DNA from: Clostridia bacterium
GTDB lineage: Bacteria > Bacillota > DAOUPZ01
Assembly (NCBI GenBank): GCA_030625885.1
Contig: DAOUPZ010000001.1
Coordinates: 124,001 to 188,000, forward strand
Reading direction: 5' to 3'
Length of the DNA stretch: 64,000 nt
Shown: positions 21,957 to 30,537 of the stretch, piece after piece
Position numbering within the stretch: position 1 is the stretch's first letter
How the letters are laid out: every line of letters begins with the position of its first letter
The notes under the pieces: generated by a model
Databases searched by the model: none
Told to the model about the DNA's origin: nothing
The model's input: only the letters and a program-made list of their open reading frames with translations
Made by a program: the position numbers and the translations under genes

Positions 21957-22649
21957 ATGAATGTGCGATTAACTATCCTCGCAATAGCACCAACAGTGGC
22001 TATTGGTTTAGCTATTTATTTAAATGATCGCTATGATCGGGAACCCATATCATTGCTTTTAAAAACGTTTGTTTATGGTATGCTGTCCATTTTTCCAGTC
22101 TTTATATTTGAAAAGTTGCTCCTTTATTTTAATTTTTTTAGTGGGTATGGAGCAGCATTTTATACTTCATTCATTGTTGCCGGATTAGTAGAAGAATATT
22201 TTAAAAGGGAAGTGGTTTTAAGAACAGCATTTAATAGTCCCTCTTTTAATGAGAAGTTGGATGGAATTGTTTACAGTGTTTTTGCGGCTTTAGGGTTTGC
22301 AACTGTGGAAAATATCGGCTATGTTCTATTTCACTATAGTTCTAATTATTATGTGGCGATCTATCGGGGCATCTTTTCTGTTCCAGCCCATGCATTATTA
22401 GCGGTTACAATGGGTTATTATTTGTCTTTATCAAAATATGCGCCACACCCCAAGGAAAAAGCACAATTTTTACGTAAAGCTTTAATGGTTCCTATGTTGT
22501 TACATGGTATTTTTGATTTTATTTTATTGTCACGTATTCCTATTCTGATGATGCTTTTCGTACCGTATGTTATTTATCTATGGATTGTAAACCTTAAGAA
22601 ACTAAATAAATATACCAAAGCATCCCGGGAAGGTAAAAAATTGCTTTAA
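21957..22649 (+). CDS. prsW: PrsW family intramembrane metalloprotease
   Basis: The 230-residue integral membrane protein has about seven to eight hydrophobic segments. It has the PrsW/CPBP-like catalytic pieces: Glu79-Glu80 in GLVEEYFKR, FATVENIGY, and histidines in VPAHALLAV and LLHGIFDF. In Bacillus, PrsW performs site-1 cleavage of an anti-sigma factor in response to envelope stress; here no anti-sigma gene is adjacent. The preceding gene ends 42 bases upstream, and AAAGGAGAA is the RBS. Target is unknown. Confidence 0.85.
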   Translation: MNVRLTILAIAPTVAIGLAIYLNDRYDREPISLLLKTFVYGMLSIFPVFIFEKLLLYFNFFSGYGAAFYTSFIVAGLVEEYFKREVVLRTAFNSPSFNEKLDGIVYSVFAALGFATVENIGYVLFHYSSNYYVAIYRGIFSVPAHALLAVTMGYYLSLSKYAPHPKEKAQFLRKALMVPMLLHGIFDFILLSRIPILMMLFVPYVIYLWIVNLKKLNKYTKASREGKKLL

Positions 22650-22693
22650 CTGAATAAAGAATAATAGTAGGAGAGTAGAGTGGAGTGTGAGAA

Positions 22694-23656
22694 ATGAAAT
22701 ATAAAAAACCTCATGAATATTTGATAGAGGCCAATACGGCAAATCAGAAAAAATGGATTGAATGGCAACAACACCGGGAAAAAATTCAACAGGAAACTCA
22801 AAGTATGATTGATCGAGGAATTGAATTGAAAAAAGCATTAATTATAGGCGCTGGAAATTGTAACGACATCCCTTTGTTATTTTTGACTGAGCATTTTGAA
22901 GAAGTTGTTTTGACAGATATTGATTTAAATAGTATCCATTTTGCTAGGACACGTTTACCTAATGATTTGCAGAAAAAAGTAAAATGTTATCAATGGGATA
23001 TAACAGGTTTGCATGAAACGTTGATGAAAGAAATTGATGGGTGTGTGAAAGCCGGCGGGGGATACGTATCAATTATCAATGAGATTATTAATAAAATAGA
23101 CAGTTATATGAATCATTCAAATAATACGAATAGAATGTTAAAGCCTGAATGGCTGCTTTCGTGGCATCATTATGATTGTGTGATATCAGCTGGTGTTACA
23201 TCTCAATTGTTTGCAGCCATATTCGGTTACTATATTACAGAATATTTTGGAAATCCTTTTTGGGGAAAGCGACGGAAAAAACATATGCAACTTAAGCAAC
23301 TAACCCAATACTTTAGTGATCGATTTTTGACACAACATCATATTAACCTCTTACGCCGCCTAATTAAGCCAAATGGCTATGTCTTTCTAGTTTCAGATGT
23401 TTTAGAATATCGACGCAAAAACCAGTTAGGGCAAAAAGTGATGGATGTTGTGGATTTGCTTAGTCCTAAATTACAACAATTTTATTTGGAGAAGGGATTT
23501 AAAGTAACAGGTGCTATAGCCAGCACGGTTATTGATGAGTATATTCACAATAAGTTTTCTATTGAAGATCAGGATACATGGATTTGGCCATTTGGAAGCG
23601 GGAAACATTATGTGGTACAGGGGTTTGTATTAAAGCCTATAGTGTATAATAATTAA
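22694..23656 (+). CDS. Probable class I SAM-dependent methyltransferase-like protein
   Basis: The 320-residue protein shows a Rossmann methyltransferase core: motif I LIIGAGNCNDIPLLFL (about residues 48-63) is followed by an acidic strand end VVLTDIDLNSIHFA. The central part contains a conserved-looking SWHHYDCVISAGVTSQLFAA, and the late LIKPNGYVFLVSDVL resembles motif VI. Substrate is not apparent. It lies 44 bases after prsW in the same direction and may be co-transcribed. The C-terminal 60 residues are aromatic-rich. Confidence 0.65.
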   Translation: MKYKKPHEYLIEANTANQKKWIEWQQHREKIQQETQSMIDRGIELKKALIIGAGNCNDIPLLFLTEHFEEVVLTDIDLNSIHFARTRLPNDLQKKVKCYQWDITGLHETLMKEIDGCVKAGGGYVSIINEIINKIDSYMNHSNNTNRMLKPEWLLSWHHYDCVISAGVTSQLFAAIFGYYITEYFGNPFWGKRRKKHMQLKQLTQYFSDRFLTQHHINLLRRLIKPNGYVFLVSDVLEYRRKNQLGQKVMDVVDLLSPKLQQFYLEKGFKVTGAIASTVIDEYIHNKFSIEDQDTWIWPFGSGKHYVVQGFVLKPIVYNN

Positions 23657-23705
23657 CAGATAGTTTGTAATAAATATTTTGTATTTAGAATTGCTTTGGC
23701 AACAT

Positions 23706-23740
23706 GGGGACATACCACTCGTACCTCGTAGAATGTCCCC
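23706..23740 (+). repeat. REP-like palindromic element, copy 1
   Basis: GGGGACAT and ATGTCCCC bracket a 19-base inner part that is nearly self-complementary (CCAC ... GTAG). Related 35-base copies lie at 46821-46855 and, inverted, at 56104-56138. The GGGGACA/TGTCCCC ends are those of REP sequences mobilised by RAYT (IS200-like) transposases. Confidence 0.7.
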
Positions 23741-23850
23741 GACCTCGTATATGGTTCTAAATTATAGGCTGTATGAAATACCTCATATCATTTATAAAGT
23801 GTATTTTGTCAAGAATTGAGAGCTTATTAAGAAAGGAAGGGATATACATA

Positions 23851-25158
23851 ATGAAAATTTTACTGCGTGGAATGACAATTTTACCAATGAAAGGGGAGAC
23901 GGTGATTGAAAAAGGCGAAATAGCCGTACAGGATGGAAAAATTATGACTGTCGGATCAATGGGAACAGCACCTGTAGACTTTGAGCCTGATGAAATTATA
24001 GAAGCTGCAGGAATGGTGGCTACGCCTGGACTTGTCAACACCCATACGCATGCGGCAATGGTTTTGTTGCGTGGTTATGCGGATGATATGATGCTTATGC
24101 CCTGGCTGACAGAAAAAATATGGCCCATTGAAGGGCGATTAACCAAAGACGATGTATACTGGGGGAGTCTTTTGGCCTGTGCAGAAATGATTCACTCAGG
24201 AACAACAACATTTGCAGATATGTACTTTTTTATGAATGAGACAGCACAGGCTGTAAAGGAAAGTGGTATGCGTGCATGTTTATCACGAGGGTTAATTGGT
24301 GCTGCACCAAACGGTGAAGATTCATTAAATGAAAACATCCAGTTTATACGTGATTGGAACAATCAAGCGGAAGGGCGGATTACCTGTATGCTTGGTCCAC
24401 ATGCGCCTTATACCTGTCCACCTGAGTATTTAAAAAAAGTGATGCAGGCAGCCGATGAGTTAGGGGTTGGACTACATATTCACGTTGCAGAATCACGTAC
24501 TGAGGATCATGATATCAAGAAGCAATATGGTGCATCTCCGGTTGCTCATCTGGAAACAATAGGGCTTTTTGAGCGTCCTGTTCTGGCGGCCCATTGCGTT
24601 CACTTGGATGAAGAGGACATTAACATACTTGTGAAGCGGAATGTAGGAATAGCGCATTGTCCTCAAAGCAATATGAAATTAGCCAGTGGAATTGCGCCAG
24701 TAGCAAAGCTTTTGAACGCAGGTGCACGGGTGAGTATTGGAACCGATGGTGCTTCTAGTAACAACGATTTGGATATGATAGAGGAAACCCGTACGGCCTC
24801 TTTGTTACAGAAAGTAGTAGAAGAAGACCCGACTGTACTTCCTGCGCATCGGGCGGCGATGATGACTACGATTGGTGGGGCGCGTGCTTTAAGATTAGAA
24901 GATCAAATTGGCACGTTAGAACCAGAAAAGCAGGCGGATATTGTACTTTGGGATTGGCAGGCAGCTCATCTTAATCCGCCGCATGATCCTTTTGCGCATC
25001 TAGTTTATGCTGCGAAGGGGAGTGATGCCCATACGGTCATCATTAATGGTCAAATTGTGATGCGTGATCGTAAAGTATTGACTTTAGATGAAAATGAAGT
25101 GATTAAACAAGCAAAGCGTTGTGCCCATAGGTTAGTTGAGGGAACTAATAACAATTAG
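23851..25158 (+). CDS. mtaD: 5-methylthioadenosine/S-adenosylhomocysteine deaminase (amidohydrolase)
   Basis: The 435-residue amidohydrolase has metal ligands in NTHTHAAM, IHVAES, AAHCVHLD and the Asp of GTDGASSNNDLDM. MTA/SAH deaminases convert these adenosyl products to the inosyl forms, feeding methionine salvage. The ATG at 23851 is chosen for AAAGGAAGGG upstream and because family members start at this beta-strand; the in-frame extension to 23773 would be unrelated residues. A chlorohydrolase-like or guanine deaminase-type substrate cannot be fully excluded. A symmetrical terminator separates it from the converging gene. Confidence 0.88.
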   Translation: MKILLRGMTILPMKGETVIEKGEIAVQDGKIMTVGSMGTAPVDFEPDEIIEAAGMVATPGLVNTHTHAAMVLLRGYADDMMLMPWLTEKIWPIEGRLTKDDVYWGSLLACAEMIHSGTTTFADMYFFMNETAQAVKESGMRACLSRGLIGAAPNGEDSLNENIQFIRDWNNQAEGRITCMLGPHAPYTCPPEYLKKVMQAADELGVGLHIHVAESRTEDHDIKKQYGASPVAHLETIGLFERPVLAAHCVHLDEEDINILVKRNVGIAHCPQSNMKLASGIAPVAKLLNAGARVSIGTDGASSNNDLDMIEETRTASLLQKVVEEDPTVLPAHRAAMMTTIGGARALRLEDQIGTLEPEKQADIVLWDWQAAHLNPPHDPFAHLVYAAKGSDAHTVIINGQIVMRDRKVLTLDENEVIKQAKRCAHRLVEGTNNN

Positions 25159-25200
25159 AAATTATAAATGAAAAACTTAAAGAAAAAGGACAAATTTTTA

Positions 25201-25234
25201 TGGGCATGAAATTGTTATAACAATTTCATGCCCA
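25201..25234. terminator. Bidirectional terminator between mtaD and carboxypeptidase gene
   Basis: Fourteen-base perfect arms (25201-25214, 25221-25234) around TTATAA lie between two converging stop codons. Confidence 0.8.
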
Positions 25235-25242
25235 TGGTTTGT

Positions 25243-26640
25243 TTATAATGCAATGCCTAGTAACATTAATCCAATAACATCATTCCAAATTTCTGGAAAT
25301 TGAGATATTGGAAGCGGATTTGTGCCCTCACCCAGTTCAGGAGCAAACGCAGGTCTGCGGAATTTATCCATATACCATTCTTTAAATCCCCCATAATAAG
25401 CACCTTCTTCATAGGGGATGGGCCTATAGCCACTTGCTTCGCTGAAACGATTTACAAGGTAACGTGATTCTTTTTCGGCAATATCTTTATATCCCCAGAA
25501 AATGACTTTACCCTGGGTATGAAAAGCAAGCGCCCGGTCAAATTTATTTTCGCCGCTGAATTTAATGATAGCTTGTGTTTCTGGTTCGGATGCCGGAGCG
25601 GGGCCAGCGTAATAGCCGGGAGAAGGACTTTTGGGGCCAACCTCTCTCGCTTTTTCCCAATCAATTGGATAATTTCGATTGATATCCACGCCTCTAATAT
25701 TTGCCCTCCAGTTGTTGAAATTAGTATTCCCTCGATTGATACGCAATAACTCTTTATAATATGGATGCTGCGGTGTCACTCCGTTTACAACAATATCCAC
25801 CCCATCCGGATTTACCATAGGAACAATCCATAAGGTAATATCGTTGAATAATTTACGAATATCAAATCCGCCGAGCGGTTTTCCAGTTTGATAACTGCGT
25901 GCATACTCTTCTATAAATTTCATCACGACGGGTGTGGTGATCCACTCATTGGCATGATGGGCAGCATTATATTGTATCGTTTTTGCCCCTTCGCCCAAAC
26001 GAAGCGCAATAATATCCCGCCCCATAACGGATTTGCCAATGACTTTTTTCTCTATAAAAGGAAATTGTCTTAATAAAGCATCAATATCTGCTACCATTGT
26101 ATTATAGCCATAGGGGCGGTCGGTTTGCACGATTTCTTCATAATTTTTTGGTATCTGAATGATTTGTCCCGGTTGAATAAAATTGATATTACGAATATCT
26201 AAATTAGCATCAATTAAAGCTTGGAGTGGAACACTGAATTTTCGGGCAATTCCTGCAAATGTATCCTCAGCCTGAACAACGTATTCCGTATACTCTGGTG
26301 GACGAATGCTTCCAGGGCCGACAGGAATGTAAATCACTTGACCAGGAAAAAGTAAATCAGGATTTTTTACTTGAGGATTTGTATTTAACAATTTGTTGTA
26401 AGAAATATTAAAGCGCTCAGCAATACGGCCAAAGCTGTCACCCGCTTTAACAATATATTGACGCGTACCACTTACATTAGGGGCAGATTGTCCTTTAGGT
26501 GGGATTTCAATGATTTGACCTGTGTAAATTTTTCCTGGGTCTTTGATTTGAGGATTAGCCTTAAGGAGTTTTCCTATAGGCACATTAAATCGGAGAGCAA
26601 TTTGTGTCAGCGTATCACTTTGTTGGATAACATATTGCAT
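25243..26640 (-). CDS. M14 zinc carboxypeptidase with three LysM domains
   Basis: The 465-residue protein begins with three LysM repeats (about 2-47, 61-107 and 118-165; YVIQQSDTLTQIALRFNVPI, YIVKAGDSFGRIAERF, YVVQAEDTFAGIARKF). The M14 domain follows: AAHHANEW (zinc His and Glu), NPDGVD, NWRANIRGVDINRNY, ALAFHTQG (third zinc ligand) and PELGEGTNP near the catalytic Glu. Gamma-D-glutamyl-diaminopimelate peptidases of spore formers have this design and cut peptide stems of peptidoglycan. There is no signal peptide, so action in the mother cell or on the cortex during sporulation or germination is likely, as for the Lysinibacillus enzyme. Confidence 0.9.
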   Translation of the reverse strand: MQYVIQQSDTLTQIALRFNVPIGKLLKANPQIKDPGKIYTGQIIEIPPKGQSAPNVSGTRQYIVKAGDSFGRIAERFNISYNKLLNTNPQVKNPDLLFPGQVIYIPVGPGSIRPPEYTEYVVQAEDTFAGIARKFSVPLQALIDANLDIRNINFIQPGQIIQIPKNYEEIVQTDRPYGYNTMVADIDALLRQFPFIEKKVIGKSVMGRDIIALRLGEGAKTIQYNAAHHANEWITTPVVMKFIEEYARSYQTGKPLGGFDIRKLFNDITLWIVPMVNPDGVDIVVNGVTPQHPYYKELLRINRGNTNFNNWRANIRGVDINRNYPIDWEKAREVGPKSPSPGYYAGPAPASEPETQAIIKFSGENKFDRALAFHTQGKVIFWGYKDIAEKESRYLVNRFSEASGYRPIPYEEGAYYGGFKEWYMDKFRRPAFAPELGEGTNPLPISQFPEIWNDVIGLMLLGIAL

Positions 26641-26838
26641 TTATTTTCCCTCCTTTTTAGCTTTATATTGCATCCGCTCTTTAAACTCTTTTGGATTGGG
26701 AATAAAGATAATTTGACTAGAAATAAAGTCCTTGGGCGTCTTTAAATTGTTAAATTCAATGAGAACTTGTGGTGGAATTTCATAATATTCTGCAACCTGC
26801 TTAATATTTTGATTTTCACTAATAATATGTCTAATCAT
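26641..26838 (-). CDS. Small LysM-like protein
   Basis: The 65-residue product (ATG 26838, RBS AAGGAGGTG) is essentially one LysM-type module: IRHIISENQNIKQVAEYYEI, PPQVLIEFNNL and QIIFIPNP. A basic tail follows. Its stop codon abuts the ATG of the M14 peptidase gene, so the two are coupled. It may help localise the peptidase. An upstream GTG in the same frame falls within the RBS and is rejected. Confidence 0.75.
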   Translation of the reverse strand: MIRHIISENQNIKQVAEYYEIPPQVLIEFNNLKTPKDFISSQIIFIPNPKEFKERMQYKAKKEGK

Positions 26839-26897
26839 CCCCCAATACACCTCCTTTTTATTGAAAATATAGGATGATTCCGGACTACCGTTTGGTT

Positions 26898-26947
26898 TTC
26901 TTACATTCAGTAGGAGAGAAACAAAAAACTTCTTCTGAATGTAAGAA
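26898..26947. other. 13-bp inverted repeat with 24-base spacer
   Basis: TTCTTACATTCAG (26898-26910) and CTGAATGTAAGAA (26935-26947) are exact complements. The element lies about 60 bases upstream of the LysM/peptidase operon start, in its promoter region, and could be an operator or a transcript hairpin. From there to 27200 the DNA is very AT-rich with no ORF. Confidence 0.5.
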
Positions 26948-27206
26948 GCCGATTCATAAAAAACACTCAGTTGTTTAAAAGCAAGAAAATAAGCTGGTAA
27001 TCTATTTTATGTGATAAAATTTAAAATAGGTATACATTTAATATAGAAGGATTTGCATATAATGGATATTGTTATTTTAAAAATCATAAAATGTATAAAT
27101 ATAATATTGTTGTTTAGGGAGTTAATAAGTAATCTAATATTAAGTGAGATAAATAATAATTATTCAAATTTTCCATAAAAATGGTTAATATATAAAACGA
27201 CATATA

Positions 27207-27235
27207 TTGACATAGATAAAAATGTGTAGTATAAA
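27207..27235 (+). promoter_or_regulatory. Promoter of lysine-riboswitch transcript
   Basis: TTGACA (27207-27212), 17 bases, TATAAA (27230-27235). Confidence 0.78.
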
Positions 27236-27303
27236 TGGACATAGGCGTAGTTTGTGAACTAAATATATAGCCTCATCTTTCCAAAAAAAATGTTTATAAT
27301 GTG

Positions 27304-27486
27304 AGATGAGGTAGAGGCGCAGTTGTTATAAGTATTTGTGGAGAGGACGGGTAACGATGATCCATGAAGAAAGGAACAATTGCCGAAGTGTGGCAATGAA
27401 CCCGTCATAGTCATGCTGGGCTTGTACCGAAGAGGTGCAGGACTGTCACCAAAAATTCTCTGTTTTTGGTGGAGTGCTATCTTATT
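27304..27486 (+). ncRNA. Lysine riboswitch (L box)
   Basis: The L-box hallmarks appear in order: GAGGTAGAGGCGC at the 5' side, ATAAGTAT, GGAGAGGACGGG, GATGAAGAAAGGAAC, TTGCCGAAGTG with its paired arm, a central P4 (GCTGGGCTTGTACCGAAGAGG), CTGTCACC with the P5 stem CACCAAAAA/TTTTTGGTG, and the closing GGAGTGCTATCTT. The order and spacing parallel the Bacillus lysC leader. An upstream CCTCATCT (27271-27278) can pair with AGATGAGG (27304-27311) and compete with P1. Confidence 0.93.
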
Positions 27487-27518
27487 GATGGAAGGAGGAG
27501 AGTAAAGTATCTAAAATT

Positions 27519-27550
27519 AAGCTATTATGGGTACATAGTAGCTTTTTGTT
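27519..27550 (+). terminator. Riboswitch expression-platform terminator
   Basis: AAGCTATTATG pairs with CATAGTAGCTT (one G-U) around GGTA, followed by TTTG TT. It lies between the L box and the transporter ORF, so lysine likely causes premature termination. Confidence 0.7.
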
Positions 27551-27594
27551 ATTTGTTTAATCTTTTTTATTTTGAGAAATAAGCGAGGAGGAGA

Positions 27595-29352
27595 ATGATG
27601 AAAAAGAGAAGTATTATTTTGCTGATGACGTTAATGTTCGTTCTGTTATTATCAACGACTGCTTTTGCTGTAGATCCTGAAGTTGCAGCAGCAAATGCAG
27701 AAAAATTCGGTTTGTGGACAATTATACCACCAGTTTTGGCCATTGTTTTAGCTTTTATAACTAAAAATGTGGTATTATCTTTGTTTTTAGGTGTATTATC
27801 AGGAACTTTTTTATTAAACTTGCAAGGTGCTAATGTTTTTAGTGCTTTGTTCCATGGATTTTTGTCGCTTGTAGATAATGTATTAGGTTCTTTAGCCGAT
27901 TCCTGGGATGCAGGTATTATTCTACAGGTTTTAGCAATTGGTGGTTTGATTGCTTTAATATCCAAAATGGGTGGTGCGAAAGCAGTAGCGGAAAGTTTAT
28001 CTAAAAAAGCAAAATCGCCCGTCAGCGCACAAATTATTACTTGGCTTTTAGGGTTATTCGTATTTTTTGATGATTATGCTAATGCCTTAATTGTTGGACC
28101 CATTATGCGTCCTGTAACTGATAAAATGAGAATTTCAAGAGAAAAACTGTCTTTCATTATTGATGCGACTGCAGCGCCAATAGCAGGTATTGCATTGATT
28201 TCTACGTGGGTTGGTTATGAGATTAGTTTGATTAAGGATGCTTATTCAAGTATCGGCGTAGATATAAACGCCTATAGCGTTTTTGTTTCTACTATACCTT
28301 ATCGTTTTTATAACATTTTAATGCTCATGTTTATTGTTTTTACAGCTGTTTTCTTAAAAGAGTTTGGTCCGATGCTTAAAGCTGAAAGAAGAGCTAGAAC
28401 AACAGGGAAGGTTCTTCCTGATGGTGCTAAACCTATGGCAGCATCGGAAGGATCAGAATTAGATCCGAAAGAAGATACCAAGTTAAATGTATGGAATGCT
28501 ATTATACCTATTATGACATTGATTATTGGTGCTTTTGTGGGCTTCTATTATAATGGATATATTTGTATTATGGGTGGGGAAGATCAAGCGTTAATTGAAT
28601 TATTGAAAACGTCACCTTATTCATTTGAAGGAATCCGAGAAGCTTTTGGGGCGTCAGATGCTAGTATCGTTTTATTTCAGGCTGCTGTATTTGCGGGTAT
28701 CGTAGCCATTATTATGGGAATCTCTCAAAAAATATTTACATTAAACGAAGCAATTGATACGTGGATTAATGGCATGAAATCGTTAATCATAACAGGTGTT
28801 ATCTTGTTGTTAGCATGGTCTATTAGTTCTGTTATCAAAGAATTAGGAACTGCGGTATTTTTAGTATCTGTTTTGTCAGAGGCTATTCCGCCATTTTTAC
28901 TGCCGTCTATTATATTTATACTGGGTTCTGTCATATCTTTTGCTACTGGGACATCGTATGGAACGATGGGAATTTTAATGCCCCTTGCGATTCCTCTGGC
29001 ATATGCCATATCGCCAGATAACAGTTATATCATTATGAGTGCTGGAGCGGTATTGACAGGCGCAATTTTGGGTGATCATATTTCACCTATTTCTGATACG
29101 ACTATTTTATCTTCTATGGGATCAGCGTGTGACCATCTAGATCACGTTAAAACTCAAATACTTTATGCTGTAACAGTTGGGTTAGCCAGTATATTATTTG
29201 GTTACATTCCGGTAGGTCTAGGCATGCCTATTGTCATTGTTCTTCCGGTTGCCATTGTATTAACGGGTGTTATTGTGTATTTCGTTGGTAAACCAGTAGG
29301 AAATTCAGTAGATGATGATCAAACAAGTATTAAAGAAGGCATTTCTATTTAG
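27595..29352 (+). CDS. NhaC-family Na+/H+ antiporter-type protein, predicted lysine transporter (LysW-like)
   Basis: The 585-residue membrane protein starts with a cleavable-looking signal (KKRSIILLMTLMFVLLLSTT, AFA) and has about eleven to twelve further helices with NhaC-family motifs (FFDDYANALIVGPIMRPVTD, GDHISPISDTTILSS). Family members exchange Na+ or H+ with an organic ion. Control by a lysine riboswitch indicates lysine transport, as proposed in comparative genomics for lysW. Uptake or export direction is not visible. Adjacent ATGs occur at 27595 and 27598; RBS GAGGAGGAG is nearer the second distance-wise. A symmetric terminator follows. Confidence 0.88.
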   Translation: MMKKRSIILLMTLMFVLLLSTTAFAVDPEVAAANAEKFGLWTIIPPVLAIVLAFITKNVVLSLFLGVLSGTFLLNLQGANVFSALFHGFLSLVDNVLGSLADSWDAGIILQVLAIGGLIALISKMGGAKAVAESLSKKAKSPVSAQIITWLLGLFVFFDDYANALIVGPIMRPVTDKMRISREKLSFIIDATAAPIAGIALISTWVGYEISLIKDAYSSIGVDINAYSVFVSTIPYRFYNILMLMFIVFTAVFLKEFGPMLKAERRARTTGKVLPDGAKPMAASEGSELDPKEDTKLNVWNAIIPIMTLIIGAFVGFYYNGYICIMGGEDQALIELLKTSPYSFEGIREAFGASDASIVLFQAAVFAGIVAIIMGISQKIFTLNEAIDTWINGMKSLIITGVILLLAWSISSVIKELGTAVFLVSVLSEAIPPFLLPSIIFILGSVISFATGTSYGTMGILMPLAIPLAYAISPDNSYIIMSAGAVLTGAILGDHISPISDTTILSSMGSACDHLDHVKTQILYAVTVGLASILFGYIPVGLGMPIVIVLPVAIVLTGVIVYFVGKPVGNSVDDDQTSIKEGISI

Positions 29353-29354
29353 AT

Positions 29355-29406
29355 AAAAAAGAACAATAAAAAAACGGCATAGCCGTTTTTTTATTGTTCT
29401 TTTTTA
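29355..29406. terminator. Bidirectional terminator between transporter and sdpI-like gene
   Basis: A long perfect stem with core AAAACGGC / GCCGTTTT and outer AAAAAGAACAATA arms lies between the stop of the transporter and contains the stop of the converging gene. Confidence 0.88.
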
Positions 29407-30053
29407 TACAACACATAAGAATAAACTAAGGGAATAAATGCAGCTGCTATCATGGCTGCAAAACCAATATAAGCACTGATTGAGCCTGGAATAAAAGCTG
29501 TAATAATCATAATCATTCCACCGACTACAAAAAGGATACCACCAAGGCGATGTGTTTTTTGCCATACTTTTTCACTGGCCAGTGTCCACGGTGTTTTTAT
29601 GCCTACAAAATAGTTGTGGCGTACCCGTCCCATGTAATTACCCAAGATAATGAAAAGGATTCCTACACCGATGCGTACGATAAGTCCCGTGTTTACAGCA
29701 TAACCTAAAGCAGCAAGGAGAGTAACAACATATAGTGCCATGAAGAAAAGATGAAGTGTCAATCGAATAACATAATATGTTTGTGAGAACAAGGCATAAT
29801 TTTTTTTCTTGGGATCTACGTTAGGTAATAATAGCATGCCTAGGTAGATGGCTAAATTTAGCAAAGGCATACCATATGCACCCCAAAAACGGGAAGCATA
29901 TCCATCGATTTCTCCTCTGATATTCCAATGACTGGGTACTTGATCTGGAAGTTGGGGATATAGGAGTATACCTACAAAAAAACTGCCGATAAGCAAGATT
30001 AGCAATAAAGCCTCGCGTTTAAAAAAATCTTTTTTATTCAGTTTATAGATCAT
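29391..30053 (-). CDS. sdpI: SdpI family (DUF1648) membrane protein
   Basis: The 220-residue protein has about six transmembrane helices. It opens with KKDFFKREALLLILLIGSFF, and has the DUF1648 motif LPDQVPSHWNIRGEIDGYAS. The SdpI C-terminal part VGIKTPWTLASEKVWQKTHR lies near residue 170. SdpI in Bacillus gives immunity to the SdpC toxin and signals by tethering its repressor SdpR. The ATG at 30053 follows AAAGGAGGAG and overlaps the repressor gene by 11 bases, so the two are coupled. No sdpC toxin gene is near, so a general membrane-stress sensing role is possible. Confidence 0.88.
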   Translation of the reverse strand: MIYKLNKKDFFKREALLLILLIGSFFVGILLYPQLPDQVPSHWNIRGEIDGYASRFWGAYGMPLLNLAIYLGMLLLPNVDPKKKNYALFSQTYYVIRLTLHLFFMALYVVTLLAALGYAVNTGLIVRIGVGILFIILGNYMGRVRHNYFVGIKTPWTLASEKVWQKTHRLGGILFVVGGMIMIITAFIPGSISAYIGFAAMIAAAFIPLVYSYVLYKKEQ

Positions 30054-30345
30054 TTTTTTCTCCTCCTTTTGGGGTTGTTTTTTCTTCACCAAACTCGATA
30101 AACCAGCCGATAAGTTCTTGTAAAACGGTAGTATTAAGGGAATAGTATATATTTTGCCCTTCACGACGATTAATAACTAAATCAGCTTGCTTAAGTGTAT
30201 TGAGATGATGGGAAAGGCTGGGTTTGGATATAGGAAAATTTGTGGCAATCTCGCCTGCTGAAAGATCTCCTTCTTTTAATAGTTGTAAAATTTCCCGACG
30301 CGTTTTGTCTGAGAGTGCCTTAAAAGTAAGGTTAAGTGGTGACAA
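30043..30345 (-). CDS. sdpR: SdpR-type ArsR family autorepressor
   Basis: The 100-residue winged-helix protein begins LNLTFKALSDKTRREILQLL, followed by GDLSAGEIATNFPISKPSLS as the HTH and RREGQNIYYSLN as the wing. It lacks metal-binding cysteines, matching the SdpR autorepressor subgroup. A 50-bp perfect palindrome sits just upstream, between its start and the divergent gene, and is the likely operator. It is coupled to the SdpI gene. Confidence 0.9.
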   Translation of the reverse strand: MSPLNLTFKALSDKTRREILQLLKEGDLSAGEIATNFPISKPSLSHHLNTLKQADLVINRREGQNIYYSLNTTVLQELIGWFIEFGEEKTTPKGGEKNDL

Positions 30346-30362
30346 AGTAGTAACCTCCTTTC

Positions 30363-30412
30363 ATAATGTTATTAGATATTTAGATAATTATCTAAATATC
30401 TAATAACATTAT
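30363..30412. promoter_or_regulatory. Perfect 50-bp palindrome, probable SdpR operator
   Basis: Positions 30363-30387 are the exact reverse complement of 30388-30412; repeats of TTAGATA occur within each arm (AGATATTTAGATAATTATCT at the centre). It begins 18 bases upstream of the repressor gene start. Its position and internal repeats suggest two stacked repressor sites. Confidence 0.7.
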
Positions 30413-30537
30413 AGTTCATTTTTTAATATAAGTAAAGAGATGTATTATAGAGAAGTTTCTTTATTAGAAGGAATTTTTTCCATTTTCAGCGAAAATAATA
30501 AAATGAACAGTAAACGATAAAAAGAAAGGTGATTGAG

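Noticed and set aside
24780-25160. Horizontal transfer of mtaD because of slightly higher GC
   Set aside because: The GC shift is mild and the gene is an ordinary housekeeping type; not enough evidence.
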